The position numbers and the translations under genes are program-made. Below the pieces are notes generated by a model that worked only from the letters and a program-made list of their open reading frames with translations, was not told the origin of the DNA and ran no database searches. Positions 11,586 through 23,200 of a stretch of DNA of 64,000 bases are shown in pieces. Location of the stretch: NCBI GenBank assembly GCA_031841125.1, contig CM063106.1, positions 35,832,001-35,896,000 of the forward strand, in the 5' to 3' direction. Positions within the stretch are counted from its first letter, which is position 1; every line of letters begins with the position of its first letter. The DNA comes from Acanthococcus lagerstroemiae. Taxonomy: Eukaryota > Arthropoda > Insecta > Hemiptera > Eriococcidae.

Positions 11586-14500
11586 TCATATAAATCCGAC
11601 GACATCTGAGGCGTAAAATGGGAAGTATTGGATTCTACCACTCGACCATGCCTATTATAGAAACATCAGTCACATTCAAGATGCATTCTTACACAAATGA
11701 AAAAAAAATAATAATAATAATAATAAGAAAAAACATTCAGATGTTCAGCTCAACTTACAATCGTTAGATTTGTTCCACATTTAACGTTTTTTTGGAAATC
11801 TATACAGTTTGGAATTTCATTCAACCTTCCACGTATGAGGCATCTGAAACAACAAACAACAGTTCGAATGACTTGTTAAAAACAAAGGTGCCATTATTTC
11901 TTAGTACAATGAAAACCTTTCTCCTTTTCTTCCGATAAAACTTTCGGCTCCTCCTCAGTCAGATTCATAGACAGACTACTAGAGACAGAGGTAGTTAAGC
12001 AGACACGCAGAGAGACCGATAGTCAGCTAGCCACCCCCAGCCTGGAAAAACTCCGTAATCCTAGCCAGCCAGCCAGCTAAGATTCTTCCAGATTAGTTTT
12101 CGACTCATTAAGATTCTTTTAGACATATTTAAGGCACTACAAGACTCTTCCGGACTCCTTCAAGACGTCTACATGAGTGGGAACACGTCTGAAAAAGTCT
12201 CGAGTCTTATCGAATCCGTGAAACGTCTGAAAATTTCAGAACGTCTCCAACAAGCCTGAAATAGTCTAAATGGTAAAATTGGAGACTCCGAAAAATCACG
12301 CCTTACAAATCTTCAACCATTTCAGAAATGCTTTTAAACGAGTCAAAAAGAATATTAAACAAGTCTAAATTACTCTCTTAGGGAGCCTCAAAGAGGTCTC
12401 GAAGGGTATCAAAGAGTCTTAAGCCCATCTAGATGAGTATTCGACAAATTAAAAAGTCTTCACGGATCTGAGACAGTCTTACAAGTGTTGGCGAGTCTAA
12501 AAGACGTTCCAAAGTCACAAAGAGTCTTTAACCTATCTAGATGACTCATTAATAAATCAAAGAAAGTCTCAACAGATGTGGAAATTCTGGGTTCGTTTCA
12601 CCGTAACAGCTGTTCAAAAGGTCAACAGCAAGCGAGCCAGAGCCAGCTCACGAGACCGATAAACAACCAATCAAGAAAACAGGAATCGACTCTGAACACA
12701 GACTAATCCCACTTTAGCACCCGCTCCTGCAAGAAAAAACTACGAATTCAGACAGGCCGGCACGCACGTGAAAGCCACACACACTGACCAAAAGGCGAGT
12801 ATCTCTGAGACGGTTCGGCTGCGAAGCGATCAGGAGCGAAAAAAACAGTCAGACAAAGAACAAAGTACCTGCGTATCCAAGCAGCGAGTTGGTAAGAGCG
12901 AAGTGAGTGTTGGCGGGAGGGTCGAGCTTTCCGAGATGGCAAAGCCCTCAAGCAGTTTAATACTCAAAATTTCAATTTTATAGCACTTTCGTGGAATGTC
13001 TAATTTTTGAACACGCAATACGAATTATTAACAGCACGGTGAGCTCAAATAACGACTAAGTGAACTCGTCTTTAATAAGTATAAGCTTCTCCAGAACAAC
13101 CGTACCTCGGCGTTAGTTGCAGTACTTTAGGTCTAGCACAAATAATGGTGCTAAACACAGGTATTAGATTACTATCCTTGAACAGCACAGCCAGAAGTTT
13201 TCCACTCGGATCCCATGCCATGTCAACGATGAGTCCTCCGAGCCTGTAGACAAAAGCGTTCGGTCATCACACGAACTCGTAGAACAATAATACAACGTAA
13301 AACTATTCAAGACATGTAGACGTACGTTTCGCCGGTAGACAACTCTTGCTTAGTCATATCGGCCACACAAATTGCATTCGCGTCACCGCTGCTGACATTA
13401 GCAAATATATTGAACTCCGAGGATACCGTGATGGCGTAAATTATAGACTCGGCAGCTGTGGTAAAGAGTAACACAGAGCCGTCTGCAGACCAACATGCAC
13501 AACGAACACGACTCGATCCAGTGTACCAGTTTTCACAAGTCCACGTCACGCTGGACCATATTCTAGAAGAATAATTCAATCTCATCAATTTTAAACATTT
13601 TCAATTCACTTTTATGAGCTAGGTAAGATAGAAAAAAAGTCGTGTCTTTGAGACAGCATTTCTCTATGTCACCTGAACAAGATATTGGTGGTGCTGGCGA
13701 ATATATGTTCGGAAGTGGGAGACCAATAAACTAACGCTGGAATTCCTCCGCCGTATTTTTGCAAGGGGACGGCAACTTCCATTGAAACATCCCACACGTA
13801 CATGGTTCGATCATACAAAGATGCGCTGACAAGCAGATTTCCCTTTGAAAAGACATGTGTACTAATTCGACATGTACAATAGGATCTCACCTTTATACAA
13901 TAATTTTTAAATTTGAATTCAAGTCCAAGAAATAAAGTTCCAGTTCAGAAGCTGAAGTACCTGTTGATTCCACGATACACTGGAAACGTATTTATGTCCC
14001 GGTTTCGATAAAAGAGTCGCGCAAGTTATCGATGGCCTCGTAACGATAGAATTAGGTTCTATGTTCCAAATATAGATACCTCTAGAGCAACCAACAGCGA
14101 TTTCAGATGCACTCAAAGGTCTGTAAAACATACATTTTACGTATACTCATTCCTGCAATTTCTAGAATGTAGTTAGGACATCATAGCTCACCTCCAAGCT
14201 ATACAAGTGATGAACTGTTGGGTTCGGTGCTTCAGAACACATGTAACCACCGATCCGGTGGAGTATATTTGAACATCATCCCTTGCTGTGACAACAGCGA
14301 ATTTGTTGCAGTGCGGGTGCCATTTTATGCATCTGAATATTCCGGGTTTCCAGTTTTTGCAAAGACAGTAATCTGGTAAAACAGTGTCTTCCTTTCCCTG
14401 AAACACATTTTCTCAAGTTAGAGAAAAAAAGACTGACAATAGGTTCTGCACAGAATCAAACCAACTGAATTTTCCACAATACAAAATTGAAACCTACTTC

Positions 14501-15132
14501 GACATTTATTTGGTTGAAGTATTTTCTCATAAATTTGGAAACATTCTGAACAATATTATCCGCAGCATTAAATTTACAGTGCAAGGAGGTTTCGAGAGCC
14601 ACACACAGAGCAGAGAGTAAGCCATGCTCAAACCTTTAAAAAGATACAACGATAGATTGTTAATGAATGGGATAACATTTGAACCTGCACACATTCAAAG
14701 GCAGAAAATATAATATAGGAATAAATACCATGCTGTTTTGATCTTACTCCATCGCGTATCTTCAACAGATAAGAACAATTCTTTCGGACTAGCAGCAGTA
14801 TATTTAGCAGAAATGGTGTTTATAGATCCATCAGAGTGACTTATGTTTGGTAGCTCCGATATCTGAAATAAAGAAATGAAAATGAGAATTAAATTCCCAA
14901 CTGGCGGGTTACACGCTCACACATTTCGTTAATCATTATTTTCACAAAACACGAGGTCATAAAATATTACAGGTGTAATAAGACTTTCCTCGTAAGAACT
15001 TACAAATGGTACTAATCTTGAGATAAGAGAATCAGTTTCAGATGGAATAGAATATTTCACTTTTCCATCGATTTCACAAGTCGCGACATGTCCATCCTCT
15101 TGAAACGCCGAAAAGCGACTGAGAGACAACAT
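11586..15132 (-). CDS. AAAS: Aladin, WD-repeat nucleoporin (complete, 10 coding exons)
   Basis: Aladin is a beta-propeller nucleoporin that sits at the nuclear pore and is tethered by NDC1 in other animals. Coding exons on the minus strand are 15132-15004, 14862-14729, 14633-14498, 14397-14192, 14120-13961, 13842-13673, 13562-13326, 13243-13106, 11843-11759 and 11651-11586. All have GT donors and AG acceptors, phases agree throughout, and the product is 486 residues (human about 546). The start MLSLSRF aligns with the vertebrate N-terminus. Family landmarks in order are WHPH-NKFAV (about 159-167), KHR-QQ, RPLSASEIAVGC, TRPS, PGHKYVSSVSW, YVWDVSMEVAVPLQKYGGG, WTCENW, CWSADGS-LLFT, LGG---DMAWDPSGKLLAVL, CLIRG, and the terminal WSSGRIQYFPFY. 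Intron 8 (11844-13105) is the only long one. The C-terminal tail after the propeller is shorter than in human. The gene is divergent from HAUS5. Confidence 0.93.
11950..12960. repeat. AAAS intron 8: GTCT-rich degenerate repeat then CpG-rich block
   Basis: Intron 8 holds about 600 bp of degenerate units enriched in AAGTCT/GAGTCT. One imperfect 113-bp period is visible: AAAGAGTCTT(A/T)A-CC-ATCTAGATGA at about 12412 and 12525. It is followed by a CpG-richer block (12620-12960) with no conserved coding exon. The minus-strand open frames of 67 and 62 codons in that block do not extend the aladin reading and are not called. Confidence 0.45.
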
Positions 15133-15680
15133 TTTCTGTTAAAATTAAGGATTAAGCTCAAGTAAATTCGGTATTAAGACATCATATATCTCCAAATCAA
15201 TCAGTTAGTACGATATTACGTACGTACCGCGGTTAAAAGGTACGAATGTTGAAATATGTACTAGGAAATAGTTGAGCTTCAGTTAACTATCTTACTTGGA
15301 GCACACAAACTGAATGAAACAATAATTCACTTCACGAGGACCAACCTGCTATGTATCTTCTGGGCTCCCGGCTTGTATTATAAATATCAATTTTACGAAT
15401 GAGTGAACTCGTGAAGAACTCGCCTGAGTAATAGACTGTTAGTTTCAATACTATACAACCGGTTTGGAATATTGAAAAACTATGGTATTTATTACAAAAT
15501 CGAAATGAAATAATTAAAAATTTTCTTTAAAACTTTACTATTTCGAAACCAGTAAAAACCGTTTCCCTTCAGTCTGTTTTGTGTTTTGTTCGTCAGGGCT
15601 CCTGGGCTTGCAGCTCGCAGCCGCTACAGTCCTCCTCATGACGTCATCCAAGGTGCGCCCTCGTCCAACAGATGAAAAGG

Positions 15681-16365
15681 TCTAGCATCTTTGACTATAT
15701 ATAACTATATGGACTGATCAAGTTGATAAAATGTTGTTTCAATATCTTTTGTGCTATAATGATTAAGCGAATGATAACAGGTGATGACCTGTAATTTATG
15801 TAATGTACGTATACAAAGATCTGCGGATTCAAATAATTCCTGTCACCATAAGGATTGTTTTTGATGTTAATGATGAATATTCTTAGTCTCTTTTTGATTA
15901 GTTGTTTCCCATTGACAGCAATTACTGAGTTCGAAACGATAGTTGTGGCGTTTAATGCTAAAACAACATTCGTGAGGAACTCTTGTTTTGTGAAGAAAAC
16001 TTGTGCTTTGATACAATTTTACGGCTGCTTTTGTTACAGACTTTTCCAACTTAAATTTGGGAGCGGTTGAATTATTCCTGTAAGACAAACGCTGAAGCAG
16101 GCTATGGAATATATAATTGAAAAATACATTGGTTGATGTATAGGCTTAAAAGTGGACTGATTTTTAGCAAATAAATCGCATCTTTTCAACATTACAACGT
16201 TAGGATCTAGGATACAGAACAAACTCATAACCAGAAATCACAACAAGGTCTTCTCTAATCATTATAGCACAAAAGATGTTGAAACAGGGTCGTGTGCAAG
16301 ATTTCCTTGTAGTAGTGTCGTCTTGATCAGTCCATATAGTTATATATAGTCAAAGTCTAGCATGT
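15681..16365. mobile_element. Inverted-repeat element between AAAS and HAUS5
   Basis: TCTAGCATCTTTGACTATA from 15681, continuing through TGATCA and a second block ending ATAATGATTA near 15765, is mirrored by its reverse complement at 16256-16365. The outer 40-bp arm is nearly perfect; the inner block (TAATCATTATAGCACAAAAGAT) is also matched, with an unrelated spacer inserted on the right. The core (about 15770-16250) has no transposase. There is no clear target duplication. Confidence 0.7.
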
Positions 16366-16373
16366 AGCACAGC

Positions 16374-16829
16374 TAGGGCTCTATAGTTTCACCTGGGTAT
16401 ACTAAGCCGCCATTTTGGTTCATACTGCGCCCGTGGATGCCGAATCCGACTATGCGGAGTAGTGGTGGGCGATGTATCGATGCATCGCTCGATACATCGA
16501 TATATTTTCCATAAAGAAGGTGTATCGATGCATCGATACACAATTTCCAAAGTATCGAAAACATCGATGTATTTTAAAAGATGTGTTATTGCAGGTAGTG
16601 GTGAGCCATGTATCGATGTATCGCTCGATACATCGATATATTTTTCAAAAAGAAGGTGTATCGATGCATCGATACACAATTTCCAAAGTATCGAAAACAT
16701 CGATGTATAAATGTATCGATACTGCCCATCACTAATGCGGAGCGTAACGCGTAGTCAATTCGGCATCGACGGGCGCAGTATGAACCAAAATGGTGGCTTA
16801 GTATACCCAGGTGAAACTATAGAGCCCTA
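16374..16829. mobile_element. MITE family 'E', copy 1, with 90-bp TIRs
   Basis: The terminus TAGGGCTCTATAGTTTC, with about 90 bp in all, recurs as a reverse complement ending at 16829. GCACAGC flanks both sides (16367-16373, 16830-16836), a 7-bp duplication. A related copy lies at 40338-40502, sharing CCGCCATTTTG-TTCA, GCGCCCGT-GATGCC and the CCGCATAGTCGGATTCGG core. The centre was split by a hAT-type MITE (16460-16734). Confidence 0.8.
16460..16734. mobile_element. hAT-type MITE nested in family E element, two 136-bp units
   Basis: The ends TAGTGGTGGGC and GCCCATCACTA form hAT-like TIRs. The exact 8-bp duplication ATGCGGAG sits at 16452-16459 and 16735-16742. Inside are two tandem units of 136 bp (16460 and 16596), each packed with ATCGATGTATCGATGCATCG palindromes. 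Without the insert and one duplication copy, the host element's two arms become contiguous, which proves the insertion order. Confidence 0.88.
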
Positions 16830-17220
16830 GCACAGCCAGCACAGCCTTCCTTTTTTCGCCATCTAAAAACAATCTTAAAATCAATAACTTAAGGTCTTTT
16901 TTGAAAGATATTGTCTGCTCCATTTTGTGTAACGAAATCTGACCAGATATTTGATTTGTAAAAGAGACCTGAAACTACAGTGTAAATGGGGCTCTTTATA
17001 TGAGACGCAGTTTCACAGAAAATCGTTCATTTTGAAAACACCCAATTAACAACATGATAAGATTTTGGCGGCTTATTGCACTTTGCGTAAAATGATAACA
17101 TTATTGATTGTCAACTTTTAAAATTTGCACTATTTTATTTATCTGACAACCTGTTACATGGATGCTTTTCAGTGGATGAGTTGTGATTCACAGTTTTGTT
17201 TTTATTTTAAATTTTCTTAC

Positions 17221-17277
17221 TTCAGGTTCTCGAAACGAACTTTCACTGTAATGTTTTAGGAGTAGGATTAATGCAGG
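17221..17277 (+). promoter_or_regulatory. HAUS5 5' leader with two short upstream ORFs
   Basis: A pyrimidine-rich stretch ending TTACTTCAG (17226) looks like a splice acceptor opening the first coding exon. Between it and the start codon at 17278 lie ATG TTT TAG (17251) and a five-codon frame from 17271, out of frame with and overlapping the HAUS5 ATG. Both could lower initiation at the main start. The transcription start is unknown. Confidence 0.45.
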
Positions 17278-20200
17278 ATGTCGTATAATCTTCCTTCCGA
17301 ATTGCGGAGCTGGCTCATCTCTTTGGGGTTCTCCCACAAAGATATAAGTACAGAACAAATTGAAGAAGAGTTTCGAAGGTAAGAGTTATACTTTTATTGG
17401 TTATTGATAGTTTCGTTTCGCCCAATGGAACCAATCTAATTTTATTGAATCATGTTTTTCGTAATTTAGGCTGACTCCACCAGAAGTTAGGGATATATGG
17501 CGAAGTATTCTAGTTCACGTTGTACCCGTTCAAGAAAGCTCTTATGTAAAAAAAGTGCTATTGCTGAAAGAACTCGAGAAATACGCGTCTAGTTCTCGAA
17601 AAAAACCTCTAATACCGGTACGCGATTGATTGCTAATCTTCAATGCTAGTAAATTTTTCAATAATTATTGGTTCGTTATCGTGTGTTGCTTGCAGAGTAA
17701 TTTCAAATCGATTCACGAATTGCGACAATTCAAAAATCGTGAAAAAGTATTGAAACAACTGGACAGTTATCGCAGTTCTATCAACGATGTTAATGCCAGA
17801 ATAGAGGAGACGCAGAAAAAAATAGCTGAGTTAGGTACAGTGATGTTTAATGCGTACGAATTTTGAATTATTGATTGCAAAAGCTATCTTCTGTTTATCA
17901 CTTTTCCTAATGTTTTAGGTAAAAAGCAAGAACATTTGAAGAAAGAGAGAGAAAATGTGGACACCGTTTTGACGTTGGAAAAATTGAAAATAACCAGCTA
18001 TGAGAGATTAATAAATAAGCTCAATGAATCTCACGAGTGTCTGAGTTTTGCAGGCTCCTTCTGGAATTCAGCTGATAGAAAATCTTCTGCCGATACACAA
18101 TCAGTGGTAAATTTGAATTTGCTAGTTGATTTACGGCTCAAGCTGTTGAACTATTGTTGAGAAGAGAAGAAACTTTTCTTTCGTTTTTCAAAGCTCTACA
18201 TTACACTGTTTTAAATGTGAGAGTCAAGAGACGTTTTTACCCTGTAATACGACTTGCTCAAACTAGCAACAAGCTGACATCAGTTGTTTTTGAGTGTATA
18301 TTAACTACTTTTTTATTAGACGCAGGAAACGATGAAAGCGAATTACTCAAACTAGCAACAAGCTGACGTCAGTTCTTCTTGAGTGTATATTAACTACTTT
18401 TTTATTAGACGCAGGAAACGATGAAAGCTTGTCTGAGGAAAGTCAACGAATTTGGTAAACGAAGACAGCTTATGAATCCCAGCAGCTTGATTACTCATCA
18501 ACAAATTCTCGTGCGTGATATAGTTGACTTGACCTGCAATTTATTACCTGCTGACATACAAAAGGCTTTGATATCCATGTTATATGATACATTAAGCTCT
18601 GTATTGAAAATGTCCGATCACGTAGGCGCAAAACAAGAAAATGAAAATGGGTGCGTACGTACGTAGCTGAAACGTTGATCATTTTACCAGTATGTTTATG
18701 ATTCTTATGCTGTGAATTTTACTTTTACAGAAACTTTGAAAAAAAATTGACCGAACTTCAGAAGCAGTCTGTCCAAAGTTACCTTAATTCAAGAATTGTA
18801 CAGTCAGGACTGAAAAATCTGCAAGAAAATGTTCAGACTCAACAAGCCCAATTACTATCACTTTTAGAAAAGGTATGTTGAAATTGTCAATCATTCTTCG
18901 GACTAAATGATCTAAATTCGAATGTAGTAAAAGTGTTCCGATTTCAGTCTTCAAACATGAAAGATGATGATTCGTATCGAATACACGATGTTCAGTTGTC
19001 GTGTTAATTTGTCAGGTGTAACAGTTATATTAATTATAATTTTACTTTTTTCTTATTTTAAGAATTTCAAAGGCACACTGAATAAAAAAGATCTAGAGCA
19101 ATGGATGGAAACAGAATTTTTGAAACATCGCATGATGACCAGGCAAAGATACTTGGCGAGAAAAGAAGAAATGTTTAAGAATAGCAGCACTACACAAACA
19201 TGCCTTGATTTTAAAAATGAAAATGATAAAGAAACGTTCTTCAAGAATATTCACGAGTATCAAAATCAGCTGGCAAGTAAATTTCAACTGATGACATTAT
19301 GATTTAGGACGACAGTGAAAACATTTCACAAAATTAATTTAATTTCTCAGGTTGTCTTGGATCGAGAAATGGCAAATAATTTATGTTACTTGTCAAACGA
19401 GTCCATTCAGACATTCATAACGTTCCAAAGAGACTGTGAAAGAAAATTGTCTCGATTTACTGAAAATGGAAACTCATCGAAGAAGTTGGATTTCGCTGCG
19501 AAGTTGGCTGATTCATTTAAAAATGAAATAGGTCTTCTCACTGCCCTGTACTTAGAATCTTCATCAAGAAATACATTGTAAGTTACTTAGAGAACGTGAA
19601 GATGGGCACTGCTTTCGAATTCGAACGCTGGTGTTGCTCCTTTATTTTCAGAAAGCAAAACTCATGCTTTCCTCAACTTTTGAAATAGAGCTGTTTCATT
19701 CCTTTCAAGAAAAATTTATCGTGCCCTGTCAACGGTGCTTATGAATTTTGAAAATTTTAGGTCGGAGTGGTAATAGTAACCATTTCGAGAATTAGAACTT
19801 GTTTGTTTTATGGGCATGGAACTTCAAACTTGAGCAGTTGACTATGAAATAATATTAAAAAGACTGACGTGAGAGATTATCAAATCCACTCCCCGTATTC
19901 AGGAAATTATACCGAAAAGTCTGATCAAGAAATTCTCGCTACTAATCGGGAAAACTGAAAAGTTGGGCTTTGTGTTTTGCTTGTCAACTAAAATTTGGTT
20001 GATTTCATTCAGAATTTTGATGTCTTAATCCCTCTTCATCTTTTAAAATTATTTGCACTTACTCCAAATGTGTCAGGATGAATTTGTATCTTGTGTTAAG
20101 AAAGACTAATGTCAAATTTCTTCGTATGACATACCGTATTAAGTGACTTGGCAGTTGATATTACACAGCTTAGTCCATCATATTATGATGAAAATGTACA

Positions 20201-23200
20201 ATGACCTTTCTTAAGATTACTAGTTTGCTTAGCTTTTTAATGGAATATTTGAAGCACCTCCAATTTTGCTCTCTGTGGCATTGTTAAAAGCAGCACTTGT
20301 GTTGAGAGTGAAGGAGCACGAGTAAATTGCTCTCCCGTTCTTCAGAAGTGGTGCCTGTCTCTGAGAGAACCTCCTCCTATATATTTTCATTTTCGGAGTA
20401 AAACTTAGTGTTTCTTTCTGAACAAGTTGTATCATAGTGTTGTCTGTGCAGGATTTTCAATACGGATGTGTCTCATATTACCGCGCAGCAAGACAACGTC
20501 ATAGAATACACGAAAAAATATAATTTCCTGGTATATCTGAACAACGTGTGCGATGAATTTCTCCAGAAAGTGCATCGTCCGTGCTTGAATTCTGGTATGA
20601 TTAACATTAAGTAACGCTGTTTTCAGCCGGTAGTTCCATAATGGAGTTTCCGGCTTCCGGATGTGTGCAGGTTCATGTTCAGTCGAATGTGTTATAAATG
20701 ATAGTGATGAAATGTATACCGGGTGTCTTTTTGCAATGACCCCTCCCCCTTCCACCTGGCAAGTAGGCAACCAACCCCAACAATATGTACATATGTTTGC
20801 ATACTTTTACTTTTGAAGGGACTGAGTTATGGTCAATAGAGAGAAAAATGGTACCAGTAGGTGATTGTAGAGGGCAGTTGCGGTAACTACAGAAAAAATG
20901 GTCAGAATCGGTTCAACAGGGTGTTCATAAAGTCAATTTTAGTACACATTAAATCAAAAAATGTTCACACTTTTTCAATTTCCCGTGGTATTTGCCCACT
21001 TAAGCTACTGTTTTCTTATTTGCAATAGATTGTACATTAAATTTCCTATAAATAAAGTCACGAGCAATTTTCTTGTATCTGGACTGAGTACTGCTCAAAA
21101 TGGAGTTCAAGATATCCTTGTTAAGAATTATTACTTTTTAACACAGAGGCACAAACCTTATGAAGATAATAAACTTCTTCTTCAGCTACTTCACCACTTC
21201 ACAGAGTTATATTGTTTATGGGGCTTATTCACCTCCCTCCTTTCATCTGTTTACTCCATATTTGAAATTGAAGCCCATGCAATGAGGGGAGGAGGTTCTA
21301 GTATTTTGTAAAGTTTAATATGGGTATCCAATAATTGGTTCCAAAGGTCGCTAAATTCGAATTTGGTAACACTTTGGCCATGTTCCCCGAACAATTGCGT
21401 ATACCGATAGGAAGGAGATGCAAGATGACAGTTGTGGTATCCATACGGAAAAAAATTAAATGTCATGAAAAGTGGTTGTAGAATAGATTTAACTTAGTAC
21501 AAAACTGTATTGGGAAATGTTGGTATCTTTTCTATTTATTGTAACACTCGGAGGGGGGAGGGGTATTAAATTTAGTGATGAGGAGTGTTATTTATGTAAA
21601 TTAAAGAATCTAGGTCCAACAAATTGCTTTTGACGTGGATAGAAGAACCAGCTGGGCTTTGGTTTTATGGTTTTGAATAATAAAAAAAGTTTTACCTCAT
21701 ATTCAGGTTGATTGCGATTATATGGCAGAGTTACAAAATTATTCCCAGACAACCAAATTAATGTGGAATTTCATTTATTTTGACCGATCGTTTTAGTGTT
21801 ATGCTTGTTCTTTTCCCTTACAGTTTGAAAGTTTATTATCTTGTTTTGCAAAAAATTTTGTGAACTGAAATTTTAAAAATATTTCTAATTTTAATGTTTT
21901 TTTTTCTCCAAAAGTAAGTTGGTACATTGATACAATTCCTGGGAGATATTTTAACTCAGATTGCACGGATATAGTGTCTTATTACGGCTTATGCGGAGGA
22001 AACAGTAAGGAAGCAGCTCGACGTTATGCAGATTTTCCAGAACGGCACTACCCACCCAGTAGAGTATTTAGAGAAATTTTTATCCGACTGAAAGAGTTTC
22101 ATTGCTTCTACAACCCGATCGTTGAGAGGTCTATCAATTGCCTTGTGAATGTCGATGAGCAGATAGTTAATCTAATTCGAGAAGATTTAACGTTAAGCAC
22201 CTGTCAAATAAGCATCATGACTGGTATAGATTGAAACGTGGTTTGGTGTGTGTTGAATAGCAACGGGCTTTATCCATATCACAGGACATCGGTCGCTACT
22301 ATTCTTCCCGGTGATTACCACCCTCGAGAATGCTGTGCCAGTTGCCGATTGAGCACAGACCATTATGGAGTAAGATACTGAATATGGATGAATCTCTGTT
22401 CACGGAGGATGGCATACTAAATGCATGTAATAGTCATATTATGTAGGCCGAAGAGAATCCGCATGCTGCTTACGAACGCAGTTCTCAGATAAATTCAGTG
22501 TGAATGTATGGTGTGGAGTTATTGGAAAGTACCTCGTGGGATCACACATTTTTCGGATGCTTTGAATTCAGAATGTTATTGTGCTTTTTTATATACAAAA
22601 CTATCCGACCAATTAGGAAGTTAACATTGCCTAGGTAGCGCTAGTGTAACACACTAACACAAACTAAATAACATTCATCACATTGAAAACGTCTGGGAGT
22701 TTATTTCAGCTTTCCTATTCTACGTCAAAAATTGTGATTTTCAATTTCACGTAATTTCATTCAACAAGTGTCCCTGGAGGTAATTATTTTTTATCTTGAT
22801 GGCTCAATGCTATTGCTGAACTTATTTCAACCAAATTTCTTTCAAAAATGATTTTTATAACATGCCGAAGGCGTTCAAAGATCACTCCTTTTACACATTT
22901 TTTATATGAACGAGTTGAATTGTCCCCTTATTGTAGAAGCAGGGCTACATGTAGGTACTTTTGGCTAACTTCCCAATTAGCAGAACAAATGCCATTAGGG
23001 ACTAGGAGGGGTGTGTTCTTCCAGCACGATGGTACACCGGCTCATTTTGGAGTTCTTGTGAGAAATCAACTGGATCAGGATTTTCCAAACCACTGGATAA
23101 GACGTTCTACTCCAGTTCCATGGCCTTCGCGGTCAACTGATATGACGTAATGTGATTTTTTGTATGGGATGAAATGAAGAGGATAGTGTACCGTAGCGGA

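Noticed and set aside
12748..12951. CpG-rich block as a separate first exon on the minus strand
   Set aside because: No downstream exon or domain follows, and it falls wholly inside AAAS intron 8, which is defined by conserved exons on both sides.
13072..13105. AAAS ending at the TAA at 13072 by read-through of exon 8
   Set aside because: The donor at 13105 and exons at 11843-11759 and 11651-11586 restore the conserved CLIRG and WSSGRIQYFP C-terminus in phase.
18107..18366. Open frame 18154-18366 as HAUS5 coding sequence
   Set aside because: It lies in intron 4, is out of phase with exon 4 through any usable acceptor, and overlaps the duplicated acceptor segment.
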